64,000 bases of DNA from Gammaproteobacteria bacterium. GTDB taxonomy: Bacteria; Pseudomonadota; Gammaproteobacteria; Steroidobacterales; Steroidobacteraceae. Made by a program: the position numbers and the translations under genes. Shown one piece after another: positions 62,172-64,000 of this stretch; position 1 is the first letter of the stretch, and each line of letters starts with the position of its first letter. The notes below the pieces were generated by a model, which was given only the letters and a program-made list of their open reading frames with translations, was not told the origin of the DNA and did no database searches. The stretch covers positions 181,507 to 245,506 of the forward strand of contig VGUJ01000003.1 of assembly GCA_016874235.1 (NCBI GenBank). The letters are read 5' to 3'.

Positions 62172-64000
62172 CCTCCCTACCCCGGCGCCTGCTCATTGCA
62201 AACCGCGGCGAGATTGCCTGTCGGATCATCCGCACCGCCAAGCGGCTCGGCATCGAGACCGTGGCCGTGCACTCCGATACCGATCAGCACTCCCGTCATG
62301 TGCGTCTCGCTGATCGAGCCGAGCGCATCGGACCCGCCGCCGCTCGTCAAAGTTATCTCGACATCGAGGCGGTGATCGCCGCTGCGAAACGCAGTGGCGC
62401 CGACGCCGTACACCCGGGGTACGGCTTCCTGTCGGAAAACGCGGCCTTCGCCGACGCCTGCGAGGCGGCGGGACTACTCTTCGTGGGACCACCGGCATCG
62501 GCCATTCGCGCAATGGGTTCGAAGTCGGAGGCGAAGCGCCTACTCGAAGACGCCGGGGTGCCGCTGACGCCGGGATACCACGGCGAGCGACAAGACGCCG
62601 ACACCCTACTCGCCGAGGCAGATCGCATTGGATATCCGATTGTCATCAAGGCAAGCGCCGGTGGCGGCGGCAAAGGCATCCGCCGCGTCGATCGACCCGA
62701 GGATTTCGTCTCCGCCCTCGCCTCGTGTCAGCGTGAAGCGAGCTCAAGCTTTGGTGATCCCAAAGTATTGATCGAGCGATACATCACGAAACCTCGCCAC
62801 ATCGAAATTCAGGTGTTCGCTGATCGACACGGCCACGTCGTGCATCTCGGCGAGCGTGATTGCTCGATCCAGCGGCGCCATCAAAAGGTACTCGAAGAAG
62901 CCCCCGCGCCCGGTATGACCGCAGCGCGTCGTGCCGCCATGGGCGAGGCGGCTGTCAACGCGGCGAAACGGGTCGGATACGTCGGCGCAGGAACGGTCGA
63001 GTTCATCGTCGAGCCCGACGGCACGTTCTATTTCATGGAAATGAACACCCGCCTGCAGGTGGAGCATCCGGTCACCGAGATGATCACCGGCCTCGATCTC
63101 GTCGAGTGGCAGCTTCGGATCGCCGCCGGCGAAACGCTGCCGCTTGAGCAACATGAGATCAGTCTGTCGGGGCATGCGATCGAAGTTCGTCTCTATGCGG
63201 AGGATCCAGAGCGAGGCTTCCTCCCCTCACCGGGCCGTCTGCTGCGATGGCAACCGCCTAAGACCGACGATCTGCGAGTCGATACCGGAGTCGAGTCGGG
63301 TGATGAGATTTCACCGCACTACGACGCGATGATCGCGAAGCTGATCGTCCATGGGGCGACTCGTGAGCTGGCACTCTCAAAAATGGCAGGTGCTCTGCGC
63401 GAGACCTTCATCGCCGGACCTCGCAACAACCTTCAATTCCTCTCGAGACTCGTGGCGACCCGATCTTTACGCGACGCGGATCTCGACACGCATCTCATCG
63501 AGCGCGAGCACGATCCTCTTTTCGCCCACAGCGCGCGCACTCATCCACTCGTGTGGCTCGCCGCGCTTGCGACCTTGCTGGTCGATGAATTTCCTAAGGA
63601 ACACTCGCCGTGGACGATGCCTGACGGCTTTAGATTGGTGGGACAGACTCGACGCCGGCTCACACTCGAGTGTCGCGATGAGCGCTGCGCTACGCTGATC
63701 GAGTACCACTCGCGCGGCTGGCGCATCACGCTCGACAACCCGAGCGCCCTCACGCTCGAATTGCGCGCCTGCCCTGCCGAAGATGGTCGGCTCGCCCTGC
63801 GGGTCGATGGCGCATCATACTATGCGCACGGACACCTACACGATCGCACGGCCTACGTACTGATTGACGGGCTTCAAGCTGCCGTGCGGATTGTCGATCC
63901 TCGCGAATCGACGGACTCGGGAGATGCACCGAGCGGCGGTTTACGCTCACCGATGCCAGGGCGCGTCGTCGCAGTACATGTCCAAGCGGGAGATCGCGTC
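62168..64000 (+). CDS. mccA: 3-Methylcrotonyl-CoA carboxylase alpha subunit, 3' truncated by window end
   Basis: The frame from ATG 62168 stays open to the last base (611 codons). It begins with the biotin carboxylase signature LLIANRGEIACRIIRTAKRLGIETVAVHSDTD, then HPGYGFLSENAAFADAC, the ATP-binding KASAGGGGKGIRRV, QVFADRHGHVVHLGERDCSIQRRHQKVLEEAPAPG and FMEMNTRLQVEHPVTEM. The linker domain follows, and the last residues, PMPGRVVAVHVQAGDRV, open the biotinyl carrier domain; the biotinylated AMKM lies beyond the window. The sequence misses only about 50 residues. ATGA overlap with liuC indicates coupled translation. Confidence 0.96.
   Translation, partial: MTSLPRRLLIANRGEIACRIIRTAKRLGIETVAVHSDTDQHSRHVRLADRAERIGPAAARQSYLDIEAVIAAAKRSGADAVHPGYGFLSENAAFADACEAAGLLFVGPPASAIRAMGSKSEAKRLLEDAGVPLTPGYHGERQDADTLLAEADRIGYPIVIKASAGGGGKGIRRVDRPEDFVSALASCQREASSSFGDPKVLIERYITKPRHIEIQVFADRHGHVVHLGERDCSIQRRHQKVLEEAPAPGMTAARRAAMGEAAVNAAKRVGYVGAGTVEFIVEPDGTFYFMEMNTRLQVEHPVTEMITGLDLVEWQLRIAAGETLPLEQHEISLSGHAIEVRLYAEDPERGFLPSPGRLLRWQPPKTDDLRVDTGVESGDEISPHYDAMIAKLIVHGATRELALSKMAGALRETFIAGPRNNLQFLSRLVATRSLRDADLDTHLIEREHDPLFAHSARTHPLVWLAALATLLVDEFPKEHSPWTMPDGFRLVGQTRRRLTLECRDERCATLIEYHSRGWRITLDNPSALTLELRACPAEDGRLALRVDGASYYAHGHLHDRTAYVLIDGLQAAVRIVDPRESTDSGDAPSGGLRSPMPGRVVAVHVQAGDRV

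Overview
The window is GC-rich chromosomal DNA from a gammaproteobacterium. The order is not fixed by the sequence; Nevskiales/Steroidobacterales or OM60-like marine groups are possible. The case rests on RfaH, AceK beside Icd, a fused RlmKL methyltransferase, a PotFGHI-type polyamine transporter and a PlpD-like patatin autotransporter. Genes are tightly packed, often with 4-nt start/stop overlaps. I see no insertion sequence, phage gene or CRISPR array. All is core or metabolic-accessory chromosome.

Layout. 1-11 kb: a 5'-truncated TonB-dependent receptor, two PLP aminotransferases (aromatic/aspartate type and omega-amino acid:pyruvate type), msrA, a small conserved protein, a patatin/beta-barrel autotransporter back to back with a second TonB receptor, and agmatine deiminase. 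11-15 kb: icd-aceK and a PF10118 metal-dependent hydrolase. 15-29.4 kb: a polyamine block. On the minus strand puuD, a puuA-like glutamine synthetase homologue, spuC and potFGHI run into a Cys/Met-type PLP enzyme, a parallel beta-helix lipoprotein and a diheme cytochrome lipoprotein. On the plus strand are a second glutamine synthetase homologue and puuB. 29.4-33.6 kb: an RND efflux pump. 33.6-38.8 kb: puuC, an exonuclease/GIY-YIG protein and rlmKL in an overlapping run. 38.9-42.5 kb: a TorF-type porin behind what looks like an NtrC/sigma-54 promoter, then btuN-like and btuB genes under a cobalamin riboswitch; btuB carries a frameshift. 42.5-49.1 kb: selO, a MOSC protein, a fatty acid desaturase and putA. 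49.2-56.6 kb: an rfaH-led operon with a lipoprotein-sorting-like protein, an AlkK/DmdB-type acyl-CoA ligase and a homodimeric pyruvate dehydrogenase E1, then a DUF885 peptidase-like protein and elongator tRNA-Met. 56.7-64 kb: leucine degradation, with ivd-gntR-ilvE divergent from mccB-liuC-mccA, which runs off the window.

Together the genes describe use of nitrogen-rich compounds (agmatine, putrescine, beta-alanine, proline, leucine) as carbon and nitrogen sources. A putrescine route can be read almost whole: uptake (PotFGHI), gamma-glutamylation (PuuA), oxidation (PuuB), aldehyde oxidation (PuuC, about 8 kb away) and hydrolysis (PuuD), with SpuC as the transaminase branch.

The most interesting signals are regulatory: a GCACC-N5-GGTGC site with a near-consensus -24/-12 promoter ahead of the porin; a perfect 19-bp palindrome of FadR-type consensus between ivd and mccB, next to a GntR-family gene; and a recurring -10-like hexamer placed 6-7 nt before the start codon of at least eight genes, suggesting leaderless mRNAs. 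I found no convincing wholly new multi-gene system.
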